Source of the DNA: Apteryx mantelli
Taxonomy: Eukaryota > Chordata > Aves > Apterygiformes > Apterygidae
NCBI RefSeq assembly: GCF_036417845.1
Contig: NC_089982.1
Coordinates: 48,819,684-48,883,683, forward strand
Length of the DNA stretch: 64,000 nt
Reading direction: 5' to 3'
A program made the translations under genes and the position numbers. The notes beneath the pieces were generated by a model. That model saw nothing but the letters and a program-made list of their open reading frames with translations. It had not been told where the DNA came from and made no database searches. Below, in pieces: positions 1 to 11,049 of this stretch (its first letter is position 1; every line of letters starts with the position of its first letter).

Positions 1-1225
1 GTTTAGTTGTTGATATTGTAACTTGTGGAAGAAGTAGGTTTATAGGAAAGGGTGCCTATTTTGTGTATAACAGAAAAATTTAAAAATTATTAATGAAAAA
101 TAAAGATAAACCTTGAAATCCCAGAGAACTGCTTGAAAATATCCTTTTGAAGATACAGATGATTTCATATTTCTAAAGAAGGAAGTGTCATATGAAAAAG
201 GAAAGGAATTTGACCCAATTATATATGGACATGCATAGATTTCTTTAAAGCTGAAAAAGAATTGGAAATCTTGTTTAAACCATACTGCTTGGAATACAAA
301 GCAAGAATAACAATTTGGCAAACATACATGTAACTTGCACCAGTAATTTTATTGATTTCAGAAGGAATTCTCAAAGGCTTATCTGCTTGGTTATCTGTTC
401 CTTTTTAATGTAGAAATTGGAAGAAAGCTTTTTTGTGTTTTTTTTCTTCTTCTTTTTTTTTTTTAAAGCAAATAGGCAGGAGAAATATAATTCTCTAGAT
501 AAATTAGGAGCAAGATCGACTGGCAGGTAGTTTAACTACCAAGATCTGAAGGGCTACTTAGAGTTGAATGAAACACCACATTCTCTACAGAATAACAGCT
601 GGTTATTATCTATTGACAACATCTGAGGGCTTGAAATCAAAACACAGTGACACTTCTGCATAATTCTTTACTTAAAAATAGGAGTAACTTAAAAAAATAA
701 AACAGGTTTGCAACAGTACTGAAGAGAATACCTAATGAATAAATCGATAATATAATCATTCTTGAGAATTGCTAATTTGGTGTTTCCTGAAAACGGTGTT
801 TGGAATTACTGCTTGATAAATTAAATCTAGTTAGGACACAGCTCCTGTAGTTTCTCCCAGTGAATTTAGTGGCAGCCCTTAGTGTCATAGATAAAAGTGG
901 GACATCAATAATTATAAACAGACACTTGTACAAAAACTGTTTGACTATTAGCTAACATCTACACAAGGAAGTTTTCTGAGAACTCTTAACGCTCTCAAGT
1001 TAAACTACTGAGATGTCTGCATTGGCATGCATTGGCAAAAACAGTTTAAATTCTGGCATATGATGATAATGCCTATGCTTCACTAACTCAGATATTGACA
1101 AGGATATGACTGTATGACCTAGTATGTCAGCTCAGTCTTTAGTAGCAGTTAATAGCTTTTACACTATTTCTGCTTCTAATGTTATATGCCAGCATGTCAG
1201 AAAGACAAAGTAAGTGTATGGGCCT

Positions 1226-1290
1226 AATTCTTCCCCCACTGAAGTCTACAGGAAGATTCATAGTAACTTCATTGAAGTTTGTGTCATGTG
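1226..1290. repeat. Possible decayed MITE-like remnant
   Basis: The segment contains CCCACTGAAGTC preceded by a GGCCTAATTC-like start and followed by ACTTCATTGAAGT. This word combination resembles old short inverted-repeat elements of reptile and bird genomes, which carry CTCCACTGAAGTCAATGG. The match is partial and no clear termini are visible, so this is a weak call. Confidence 0.25.
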
Positions 1291-1859
1291 CTAACTATTT
1301 TTCTCATATGTCCAGTGTGCTCTCACCAAGAGTTATCAAAATATGGAGATAGAAGATGCCATACAGTTACATAATGGACTTAATATGGAGCACAGCTGGA
1401 CTATTTTGATCCGTTCATATTAAAGCTACAACAGACACTGCTAAGTTATAGGGCATTTGATTGAGATACGCTAAATGGCAGTTATAGTGAGTAATATGCC
1501 TCTGTTCTCCAGCTCATCTATTTTACTTTCATCCTCTCCAGTTCCTGCTCTCCTTCCTTCCTCTTTCTTCATCTAAGAGTGTTGGCTTGCTCAAACAAAT
1601 GACAATAAAGTTAGGACAAATCAAAGGAAATAATATTGTCTGTTCATTAGATAATGCCAATCCAGACATCTAGGATTATTTTTCATGTGCTTAGGCAAAG
1701 AGATCAATCAGTGGTTACCAATTTGCTGCCATAGGTCTTCCCTTCCCTTTCAGATTCTATCGGCTAATAACACAAATGCATATTGTTATTTTCTTTCTTT
1801 TGTTTATAGTAAAAAATAAAGTGTATGGAATGCTATTATAAGTTTTCTGATAACTTGGA

Positions 1860-1910
1860 TTTTTTTTTTTTTACAGAAGAGTTCTTTTGCCTAATTTTTT
1901 TTTTTTTTTT
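1860..1910. repeat. Paired poly-T tracts
   Basis: Two uninterrupted T runs, about 12 and 16 bases, are separated by about 22 bases. They are simple homopolymers. No recognisable retrotransposon body lies on the minus strand next to them, so there is no support for reading them as poly-A tails. Confidence 0.8.
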
Positions 1911-2025
1911 ACAAGTTAACTGAGTAGGAAGAAGTCTTATCAGTTATCCATTAAAGGAGAAGAGATGACACTTATGACAAATGATGGATATTTTTGTCTA
2001 ATAAAAGAATTTAGGAAGCATACTG

Positions 2026-2058
2026 AAGTTTTTCATATAATTTATATGAATAAAACTT
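2026..2058. repeat. Short AT inverted repeat
   Basis: CATATAA and TTATATG form a symmetric centre, extended outward by AAGTTTTT on the left and AATAAAACTT on the right with a small bulge. The total stem is about 14-15 pairs. It is too short and too AT-rich for a microRNA precursor and is probably incidental. Confidence 0.5.
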
Positions 2059-3408
2059 TTCTCACTGAGGGAGAAAGGCAGGTGACAAATTTGATCAATC
2101 CTTTGTAAGTTTATATTCAGGAGAAAAGAATGGGAGGTGCCTAATGTTCCAGAGTTTTTTGATGGGGAGAAATGTTTGAGTCATAAATTGACATACACTC
2201 TTGCAAATATTTGTTCTAGAGCTAACTGTCTGATACAAAATCAAGATTCAAATCCTATGAAAGGCCAGTGCTATCCAAAGAAAGAAGACTGAAGAAGGCA
2301 TAAATATATAGTAGAAGGAATAGTTAGAAAGCTTAAACCTTTTGCAAACAATTTAATTTAACCCTCATATATTGCACAAAGCAAACTTCTTAGGGTAACG
2401 ATGCACTGATGATAAAAACTGCTCTATAAGGCAAATACTTAAGCCTTGACTGACTGTAAGTAAGGTCTGTCTCAAAGTATGTATCATGGCTTGTAGGTAA
2501 AGCCACACTTGCTGAGCTGATGGAATCCTAATCATAATGCACTGGTAACATTCCCACGCTTTTCCTATGTTCTCCCAGTTTTCACCTTTCCTCTACCTCT
2601 CCTCCCCACCCACATTCATACTATTAATAAATTTAGGAAACAAGAAAGAAAGGTAGAATTTATTAGTGAATATTTACAAATTCTGATCACAACAATCATT
2701 CATTCAAAAGAACATATCAAAGATCCTGTTTTTTCCTGTCAAAAAAGCCAGCAAGAGATGCAAGAATCTGTTTTCCTTTTTTCTGGTTCACTGTTATGCA
2801 AATCTTTCTATGATAAAAGCTTTAAACAAAACAGAAAGGCAGAGAAGAAAAGCTCCTCATATTCATCATCTTAACAGTGAAGGTGGGATTTCTTTTCAGA
2901 CTTGCACAAACTTTAAAATCACATATATGAGTCTGTCTCTATGTATAAAATAAAAAATATATATGAAATAAAAATTGATGTTTACAGGATTAGAACTGGT
3001 CAATGTCATTTATCTTTTTTTTTCTTTGGTGGCAAATGAAGATTTGGCAATAATGAAGTCCTTTCACATTGTCTAGATGAAATGTGGCTGATTTCATAGA
3101 TTTAGTCCTGCTGGGAGATTTTTAACTCTTTGAGGTTTGAACTACTTTGAGGCAGCTTTGCTTTTTCCTGTTTTGTTTTGAATGTATTGCCCATAATTTT
3201 TTGACATTTCTTATTGGATTTTTTCCCTATTAATTACAGGCAAGAGAACTTTGCTTAGTATGCATTGTAATGTATAATACAAGGTAACATTGCTAATAAA
3301 TGCAATCTTGTCTCTATAGAATTTTTAAAAACACATTCTGTGTAGTTTTGAAAGCTTTGTTCTTCTGCCTTTGGGAATAAATTGGAAAGTTCAGCCAGCA
3401 GAGCTTAC

Positions 3409-3545
3409 TTTCTCAAAGGACACAGCAGGCATTGATAATGTACTGTAAACTGTAATTCTGTAGTGACAACATACTGCAGACTGACAGGAATCTCTTGGGT
3501 GCCAGTGACAGGGTTGTAATACTTTCTCAGTGAAGTGACTGATGT
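3409..3545 (-). other. Weak candidate minus-strand exon
   Basis: On the minus strand this 137-base segment is open in one frame throughout. It is followed by a reasonable donor (GAGAAA, then GTAAGC). The left-hand acceptor CTTTCAAAG is weak. A better acceptor further upstream (TTTGTCTTTAG, giving exon 3409-3587) would put an in-frame TGA into this reading frame. The peptide alternates hydrophobic and polar residues like beta strands (for example IPVSLQYVVTTELQFTVHY). I do not recognise the protein. Chance open frames of this size are expected here, so this is only a lead. Confidence 0.12.
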
Positions 3546-6500
3546 CTTTGAAAGGTTTGTTTGATTTCAAAGGACATCGCATTCTTCCTAAAGACAAAAG
3601 TGTTTTAGACATTTGTAATGAAAATGTATCACTATATAATAACAGTAAATAAAATTACTGTTTTTTATGAGAGATTTATTTCAATTTGGTTAAGTCCATC
3701 TTGATTTCCATCCAATTACTACATAATTAAATTGAGTTTTCTTAAATATAATAAGTTGTCTGTTTTTCTATTAATATGAATAGACAGCAAAACTATCAAA
3801 TTTTCTGAGTTAGAACATTGAATTCTTTATTTTTATAGGGATTTTTTTATATGGTTAAACTACCCTATAAGCAACCTTTATTAAGATATGAAAGAAAGGT
3901 AAAATTTTCAGGTAATGTTTCATTATTGTTTTCTTCTTTATTGTCCCTATATAAAGGGTCATACTTTGCAGTAAACACAAACAAGAAAACCTTTTTTAGT
4001 CACAAATACTGTTCTTAGTTGTTAGAAATGTGGTGTAACACATAATCTGTTAATAAGCCTATACATGTAATACATAAACCTATTTAATAAATCCTTTCTT
4101 AGATGAGCTCATTTGCAACTTATTTAAAAGAAAAATCCAGTCAAATCCAGTGAATTTGTTTGAACCCATAGAAACTACATGATATGCTGGACATTGCTTT
4201 AATTAAAATCTTAGTATTTGAGAAACAAGTCGCTCATTTGTCCTTTTTTCTCGTAACTGAGAGAGACGAAGCAAAAGACAAATCATAGTTTTACATAAAC
4301 TTTCCAGGAATGGCTTTGACCTTTAGTGCCATAGTTCATGTTGATGAGCTCATTACAGTAGCATTCTCCCAGGACCTGTTTACAGATATTTATTTTTTTT
4401 TCCTCCAGAAAATAATAACCTCCTAGATTTCATTAGCCCTTTCTCTTAAATTATGTTCTTCTTTTGCCATGTAATTTGTCATCATATTTGCAAAGTAATG
4501 TGACAGCATTGCCTGTGTTTTGGTCTGTCTTGGAGACACCAAGCTCTGCATCAGGTCTTGAGCAACTTTTGCTAGGCTTTAGGCTTTGTTTACGATTTTT
4601 CATGAAGGTATTTTTCTTCCATAAGAAATAGTTGCATCTTCTTTTGCTTCAAAAATTTTCCCTCTTTTCATTTCCATATCTATTCCTCTCTTTCTTTGAA
4701 GCTAAAAAGCTTTTAAATGGAGTATCTGCTGGAACATATTCATCTCAATTCTCTATACTCTTTCTCAACTATTTTTTGATATTCAGCATCAAACTGTAGA
4801 CAAAGCTTCTATGTATTTTGGTGGTATTTTGGCCTCCCCAGAGAAAAATAACCTAAGTCATAAAATAACCTAGTTCTCCTGGCTTTTGCTATTTTCTTTT
4901 TTGGATTTTAACTCAAATGGAGAAAATGCTGTGTTCTGGCTTGATTTGTCCAAATTTTGCTCATAAACTAATAATATTTACTGTTAGATTTCTGCTGGGC
5001 AACTACTCAAAACATTAACAGCAAGCAATAACAGGAAAAGCAGATGAAGTAAATGAATGAAACATTTATTGAATAAACATTCAATAGAAGAAAAGATCAG
5101 TGAATGAAGACTACTAAGCACTGGTTCTAATGTAAACTGCTAGAGTTTAAACATGTTCAGGTCTGAGGAAGAGAAATTTTCTCATATTTATAACATTTGT
5201 TTTAATCTCTCAGAACCACCTATCCAATTAGTGTTTTTTTCCTACTATCCTGAAAATGAAAAATTCCTGTGACAATTATACTGAACTTCTCTATTGCTTT
5301 GTTTATTTATGTGAAAATCTTTGGTGCTTGTAGGGACACCAATGCTCTCCCTGCTTAAAATATCTCATTTTAAGCTCGAGATATTTCCAGAAGCAGAGAA
5401 GAAATCAAAAGAGCTCGTCACTCTCAAAGTATAATGTATTGTCCTTTTCTTTTCTGAAAGATGATTTTCCTTAACATCGAGTCATACAGGAATGTATAGT
5501 ATATGCAAGAAGAAATGAGAGCAAGAAGAAACCAGTGAAGTCTTATTTAAATGTGAAAATGGAGGAAAAATAGTGTGCTCAAGATATTTAAGTTGACTGA
5601 ACTTTCATGTTACAAATTACTCTGACTTGCTAGGAAAAGTCTGAACAGATGGCATCTTGCCGGTTACTAAAATAATTGTTTACTACTTATTCTTAAATTA
5701 AGGTGGATATTTTTTGTTCCTGTCATTTGTGACTAAGTTTACTATTCCCTTATAAGACTAGAAGATCCTACTTCAGGCTCTAATCTTCAAGTTGATGGGT
5801 TGCAGCTACTTTGACTGATTTGTTTTTGTTTTTTTTCAGTTAATCCTTTAAAATAGTTTACATTAATATTATTAATATTATTAACATTTTTGGAATTCAG
5901 ACCGGGCTGCTCTTCAGATGTGATGGATTGCACTGCTGGCGTTAGCATCTTTATAGAGATAAAAGTCAGTCAAACAGTCCTGGAAGCCGTAACAGCAAGT
6001 ATGTTCCTGCCTTCACTGAAAGTATTATACTCTGGCAGATAATCTGTGTCTTTTGTCCTTATCAAGTGTGTGTCTGCTTTGGTTTGTATCTCCATGAAAT
6101 GACTCAAAAGGAGAAAGCTTCAGCAGTGTAGGAATTGTGACAATTGAAAGGACAGGTGCTTACCAATACTTCTATAAAATCATATATATAATAAATTATT
6201 TCTATAATCTATATCTGCATATGAGCAAGCACCTTTCCTTTTGCATGTCAAAATTCCTCATGCATGCTCCTGTTCTGCAGTTCTAAAGAATTTAAAATAA
6301 TTTTTCTTCCATTCAGAGACTTGTTTTCTGTAGTCATCCATGTTTATATATAGCTATCTTCTACTTATATACACCCCCTGAACAACATTCCATCAGCTTA
6401 GATTTACAGAAAGTGAAGAGATCCTTCATCTGCTTGTTTTCATTTATTTCACTGACCTGCAATCATTTATCTCTGAAAGTTTATATAGACTATATCAGCA

Positions 6501-7380
6501 CTAGTCATTTTAGTCATTTCTAGATTTGTACTGAAGCATAGTAAATAACTGAAAGTACAATTATCTTCATATAATTTGTGTTGAATGTGTGTATGTTTTT
6601 TTTTTTTCCTCAGTTACTATTTTCAGCCCTGTATCTTTTTTCTCTCAGTATATCTAACATACATTTTTCAGAGGGGAAAAATTGAAACAGTGCCTGACTA
6701 TTTAACACTAAAAAATCATTACTGAATTGCAATAATCCACTTAAAGATTTTGAAGGAAGGAGGACTGAAATCTGAAACAGAATAAAAAGCTTAACATTTT
6801 AATAGTAGAAAACCATGAAGCAAAAACCTGGAAAGGATATGGAAAATGCTAATAAAAAACAGGACAATTAGGAAGTTATCCTTAAAGTTCATGGGGATCA
6901 TATTATCTTGGTATATCTTGTACATGTTTATTAAATATTCAACATGCTAGAGTGATGGAACATAATAGATAGCTTTCAGGATATTAACTACATTCATTAT
7001 GAATGCATTAATGGGCTGTCATACCTGGGGAAAAATAGTTTTTTGCACATGTAAATGACAGATCAGTTGAAATTTGTTATCTCATTCCATAAAAGAGTAA
7101 TTTATGAAGTCAATATGCACTGCTTGTTGTATAACTTGATGCTAATTAGGATGATAAAGTATAAATATCCTTGCATTCTGCCAATGATTATTAAATCATT
7201 TTACATTTTCTTTTACTTTAAAAGATTTAGCTTTTTTTTTTCAGATGTAAAATAAACCTAAGTACAAAACAATTATATAGTGACGACAGTGTTAATTGGG
7301 CCACTTGAAAAATTACTGTATCTTTTAATAATGAATAATATTTTTATTTAATTTTATTTAATGATGAAAGCAAGCTTTAT

Positions 7381-7870
7381 GGAGATTTTTGAAACGGGGA
7401 ATGTCTTGATCAAAAAGCTCTCGGACAGGATAACCAGTCACCATCTGAGGGGGGTTGATGGAAGTCCTCTCTGCAAACATCCTCATGGAGACATATTAAG
7501 CAGGGTCAGGTGAGACTCCCTGCAAATGACCTGCACTGGTGATGCTTGTATATGACTGGCAATCTTACTGACCAAACCTTGGATATAGTCCCTTGCTCCC
7601 AGTCGCTAATTGTTTACATTCTGAAGTGTGTATTGTTGTGTTTAACCAAGCATACAAACTAGGGTCTCTTCCGCAGAAACAAGTTACAAGGTTGTATGAG
7701 TTCATTTAACAAGACTATGCAAGGCTATGTAGATACCTGCACGCCTGTTGCAGAGCTGTCATAAGGGAGATCAGGAGGTGAAATGCGGTCTTTAAGATAC
7801 ATAGAAGTAATTAGTGGAGAGTAGGCCAAGCAATACTGCAGTAATATAAGGATGCCTGTTGAAGCCAAAT
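7381..7870. other. Less AT-rich unexplained segment
   Basis: Composition changes visibly from the flanks: runs such as CTGAGGGGGGTTGATGG, and few homopolymers. No open frame, repeat terminus or protein similarity is apparent. It may be a decayed LTR or DNA-transposon relic, or conserved non-coding DNA; I cannot tell which. Confidence 0.3.
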
Positions 7871-10290
7871 AGGGAAGTCTCTAATGTGATACAGACATAA
7901 TTTTTGAATAACAGAACTTACAGAAAATTCGAATAAATGCTGTAAGAAATTATTGAATATTGCCAGCAGTTAGCATTAATGGAGGAAATCTGATATCCAC
8001 AACTTAATTTCACTCTCAAAGTAAGTAGCACTGTAGTGCTTCATCTTTAAAATGGATAATGACTATCTGCTAGTGTACGAACATTGTCTCTCTATGTTTC
8101 TGGAATACAAGTAAATAGAATAATGAGCTTTGAGAGTTTCAGCAACTGAGATTGAAGTTCAAGGAGCAAAGATTTGTTCTTTGGGAAATCTGTGTTAGAT
8201 TTCTAGATTTTTTTTTTTTATTGTTCTGTTCTTTTTGTTTTGATTTGGTTTGGTTTTGATCCTGGACTTGCAAGGATGAGATACATTTGTGAAGCCTGGA
8301 GGACTAAGTGTGAATAAGTCTCAAGTCATATGTCTGAAAGGCTGATTTGGAGTAGGTAATGGTTTCGTAACCATTACCATCTGAAATCCAGAAGCTATGG
8401 TTCAGCCCGGCTGTCCTTTTAAACCACGTTTTTGCCAGGGAAGATGATTCTGAATTGCCAGCTGCTTTTATTCTGCATTCATTTTTGCTATTTTGTTTCT
8501 ATCTTACAACCGCAAAATTGACCTGCTTAAGGTGTGCCCCCCAAAATTCCCATGCCCTATCAGTATGCTCCACTAACTTCAACAGCGTACAAAGAGTTGT
8601 CAATTTGTTCTTATAGAAGTATTCCTTCAGGATACTGGAAAAAACATTCTTGTTTAAAGTGGCAGTATCTGAGATCAGAAAAATCATTCTGCTGCATCCA
8701 GATAATGACTATTTTTTATTTTAATGTAGGAGCACTTAGCAATTTAGACACTGATCTATAATTGAGGACTTTAGAGCACACTAATAATAGTAAAATAAAC
8801 ATCAGTTACTAGAAAGTACTGTTTCCTAAACATAACTATTAAACACTCTTGCAAAGAATAAAACAGGTAATTTTATGGGAGAGCAAATTACTTGTCTAAC
8901 TGATAGATTAGTACAAAATATATTTATACAAATTACCTATACAGTATTTTCAAAATGTGTGTGTATATATACTAATAACTAACAAAGACTTTAAAATTTT
9001 TTTTTCAAAAATTCATGTTAATTCCTGAGTGATTTGCTATGCTATCTTGATATGGGATATTGATTTAAGAGATATCTCAAACTTGGAAGAAAAATAAATG
9101 GTAAAACACTAAGACCATAGTACAAATTATATAGGTATGACAGGGTAGATTGCCCTTGTGGAGGAATGGCACTATATAAAATGAAAATTTAAAATGAAAC
9201 AGAAAAAAAAATCTCTGTTAAGAAAGTAATGCAAATTGACTTGATTAAAATTCCATATTTAAACAAAATGTAATATTAGTGCCCTGCTGTCAAATGCGTG
9301 ACCAGTATGTTAAGAATGCCATTTTTACATAGCCTCATCCAAGAAGTTGTGTGTGGAAAATAAAGAACTAATAGCTGAAAACCTCAGGTTAGTGCAGAAA
9401 TAATGGCAAAAAATAATCCTGAGTCCTGATATAAGAAATTTATTTCTTGTAGGAGAATGGACAATATTAAGTTATAATAAGAGAATCAGAAAGCCTGGGA
9501 TCTGACTTGGATAAAAGTAGTACCTGGACACCAGATCTTCCAGCCCCCTTATTCACATGTACAAAACTTTGCTTCTAGCCTGTCTCTTCCCAAATTTTTT
9601 GTAAGTCTGTTCTTCTTAAAAGTAGGCAGAGAGACCTGCCACCACTGTAGGGTTAATGTCTTCTTCTGTGGTAATAAAATAAAGCTCTGGCTGTGACTGG
9701 GGTTCTTAGACAAAATAATGAAGTCTCCAGGAATATTTCAACTTCAGTTGGAATGTACAATACTTACAGAGGAATGCTGTTTAGCAGAACCCTAAAACTG
9801 GGCTGACAATCACTTATACTTTTGGTATGTTCCCATTATTTCACAGGTGCAGCTGAGGTTAACAAAACATGATTCTGGCAATACATAAAATGACAGCACT
9901 GTGCTGACTGTAGTTTAAAGGACTTCTGGTTGAAATTTCATTGCAGTATTATCCAGCCCACTCCGTAGGCACGATTTTCCATTTAAAATTTCTTGGAATG
10001 AAGGTTTGTCACTCTGGGGTTTTGTTTTTGTTTTTTGTTTGACTTTTGCTGGATTTGAACCTTAGTCTGCAGTGAAAGAAACTCATGAATATTGGCCAAG
10101 TTCTGGTTCACTGTGCCTGAACTTAAGTTCTTAATACTGTGATAATTAATAATACTTACATTTAGATGGGGTTTAATGTCCTTAGGATCTCAAATTATTA
10201 GAGATACTGGAGGGAGTGCATCTGGTGTGGCTACGTATGTAAGTGTGTAATCACTAGAGAATATAAAGCTGGACTAGCCAGCATGTAAAG
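7871..10290. other. AT-rich non-coding stretch, no gene recognised
   Basis: Ordinary AT-rich sequence with G/T-rich tracts near 8205-8260 and 10015-10045. It contains the perfect hairpin at 8355-8378, listed separately. The overlapping open frames near 8.5-8.76 kb on both strands have no recognisable protein character. Confidence 0.6.
8355..8378. repeat. Perfect 10-bp inverted repeat
   Basis: GGTAATGGTT and AACCATTACC are exact reverse complements separated by the four-base loop TCGT. The match stops abruptly on both sides. No flanking transposon ends are visible. Confidence 0.85.
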
Positions 10291-10332
10291 AAAGAGGCTT
10301 GGGTGCCAAACAGTGGAGCAGCCATACGTCTA

Positions 10333-10770
10333 GGCCAGATACTGGAAAGACCAGAGGGTCTGAGAGTCAGCTATATCAGGGACCAGGAGGTCCAGGCCAG
10401 CAACTGGAGAGACCAAGGGGTCTGGGGGCTGGCTACTGGCAAGGTTGTAAGTCTGGACCAGTTGCTGGGGAGACCAGTTTATATGCGTGTGTGAGGCAAC
10501 TGGGAGACTAGGGTATCCAGGGGCCAGCTGCTGGGTAGATGGGGTGTTTAAGGCCAGTTACTGGAGGAATCCATAGTGCGTGTGTCTGTGTGTGTGTAGG
10601 TCTGAGTACCAGCAACAGGAGTGGGGCTGCCCTCGGGGGATTGCATATCCAGGTGCCACCAACAGGGGAAAGCAAGGATCCAGGGCCAGCTACTGGATAG
10701 ATCAAGTGTCTAAGACCAAATATCGGAGAGATCCATATCGTATATATGTGTATATATGTCCATATATTTT
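10333..10770. repeat. Degenerate minisatellite, GGCCAG..ACTGG core
   Basis: About a dozen imperfect units of roughly 26-50 bases follow one another. Each carries a variant of GGCCAGCTACTGG, often followed by AGAGACCA and then a GGTCTGGG-like tail. Clear units start near 10333, 10393, 10430, 10459, 10520, 10552, 10678 and 10710. Two units have expanded internal GT runs (near 10480-10495 and 10575-10600), and the last degenerates into TATATATG repeats. Open frames across it (such as 10299-10511 plus) are by-products of a stop-poor, GC-richer repeat. A TATAAAG box near 10262 and an AATAAA at about 10931 flank the array, so it could lie inside an LTR or another old element, but I see no element termini. 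Confidence 0.75.
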
Positions 10771-10929
10771 CCACTAACAGACTTGCATCCTGATCAGCAA
10801 GAAGGGGAATAGGTTCAGGCCATTAGTGCTGTCTGTGTTTGCACAAGTGCTGTGTTTTCTGTCTGTAGATTGAGGTGGCCAGCCATGTATATACATGTAT
10901 CAGTATTATGTGGATGTGTGCTTAATGGG

Positions 10930-10985
10930 AATAAATGTCAGGCCTCGCTACTGGCTGGACCTGGGGACCTGGAGCTGCAGCAGCC
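10930..10985 (+). repeat. Outlying copy of the minisatellite core
   Basis: After an AATAAA, the sequence GCCTCGCTACTGGCTGGACC repeats the core of the upstream array, some 170 bases beyond its end, and then runs into GGGGACCTGGAGCTGCAG. This suggests the array and this unit belonged to one larger element or an older, longer array. Confidence 0.45.
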
Positions 10986-11049
10986 TCATTTTTATCAGAC
11001 TACCAGATTTGGCAACTCTTAATGAAAAGACTGTTCTGCTTGTAATTAA

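Larger units (their letters stand above)
1..7380. other. AT-rich non-coding stretch, no gene recognised
   Basis: This stretch is AT-rich with stop codons dense in all frames. It holds poly-T runs near 1860-1872 and 1895-1910, a short AT hairpin at 2026-2058, ATT-rich sequence near 5864-5886 and a poly-T run near 6597-6608. The short open frames here do not resemble any protein I know. One segment near 3.4-3.6 kb is flanked by splice-like sites on the minus strand and is listed separately. It could be intergenic or part of a very large intron; the sequence alone does not say which. Confidence 0.6.

Noticed and set aside
10299..10511. Overlapping open frames in the 10.3 kb region
   Set aside because: They are products of the tandem repeat; peptide repeats mirror the DNA units and no start context or homolog is evident.
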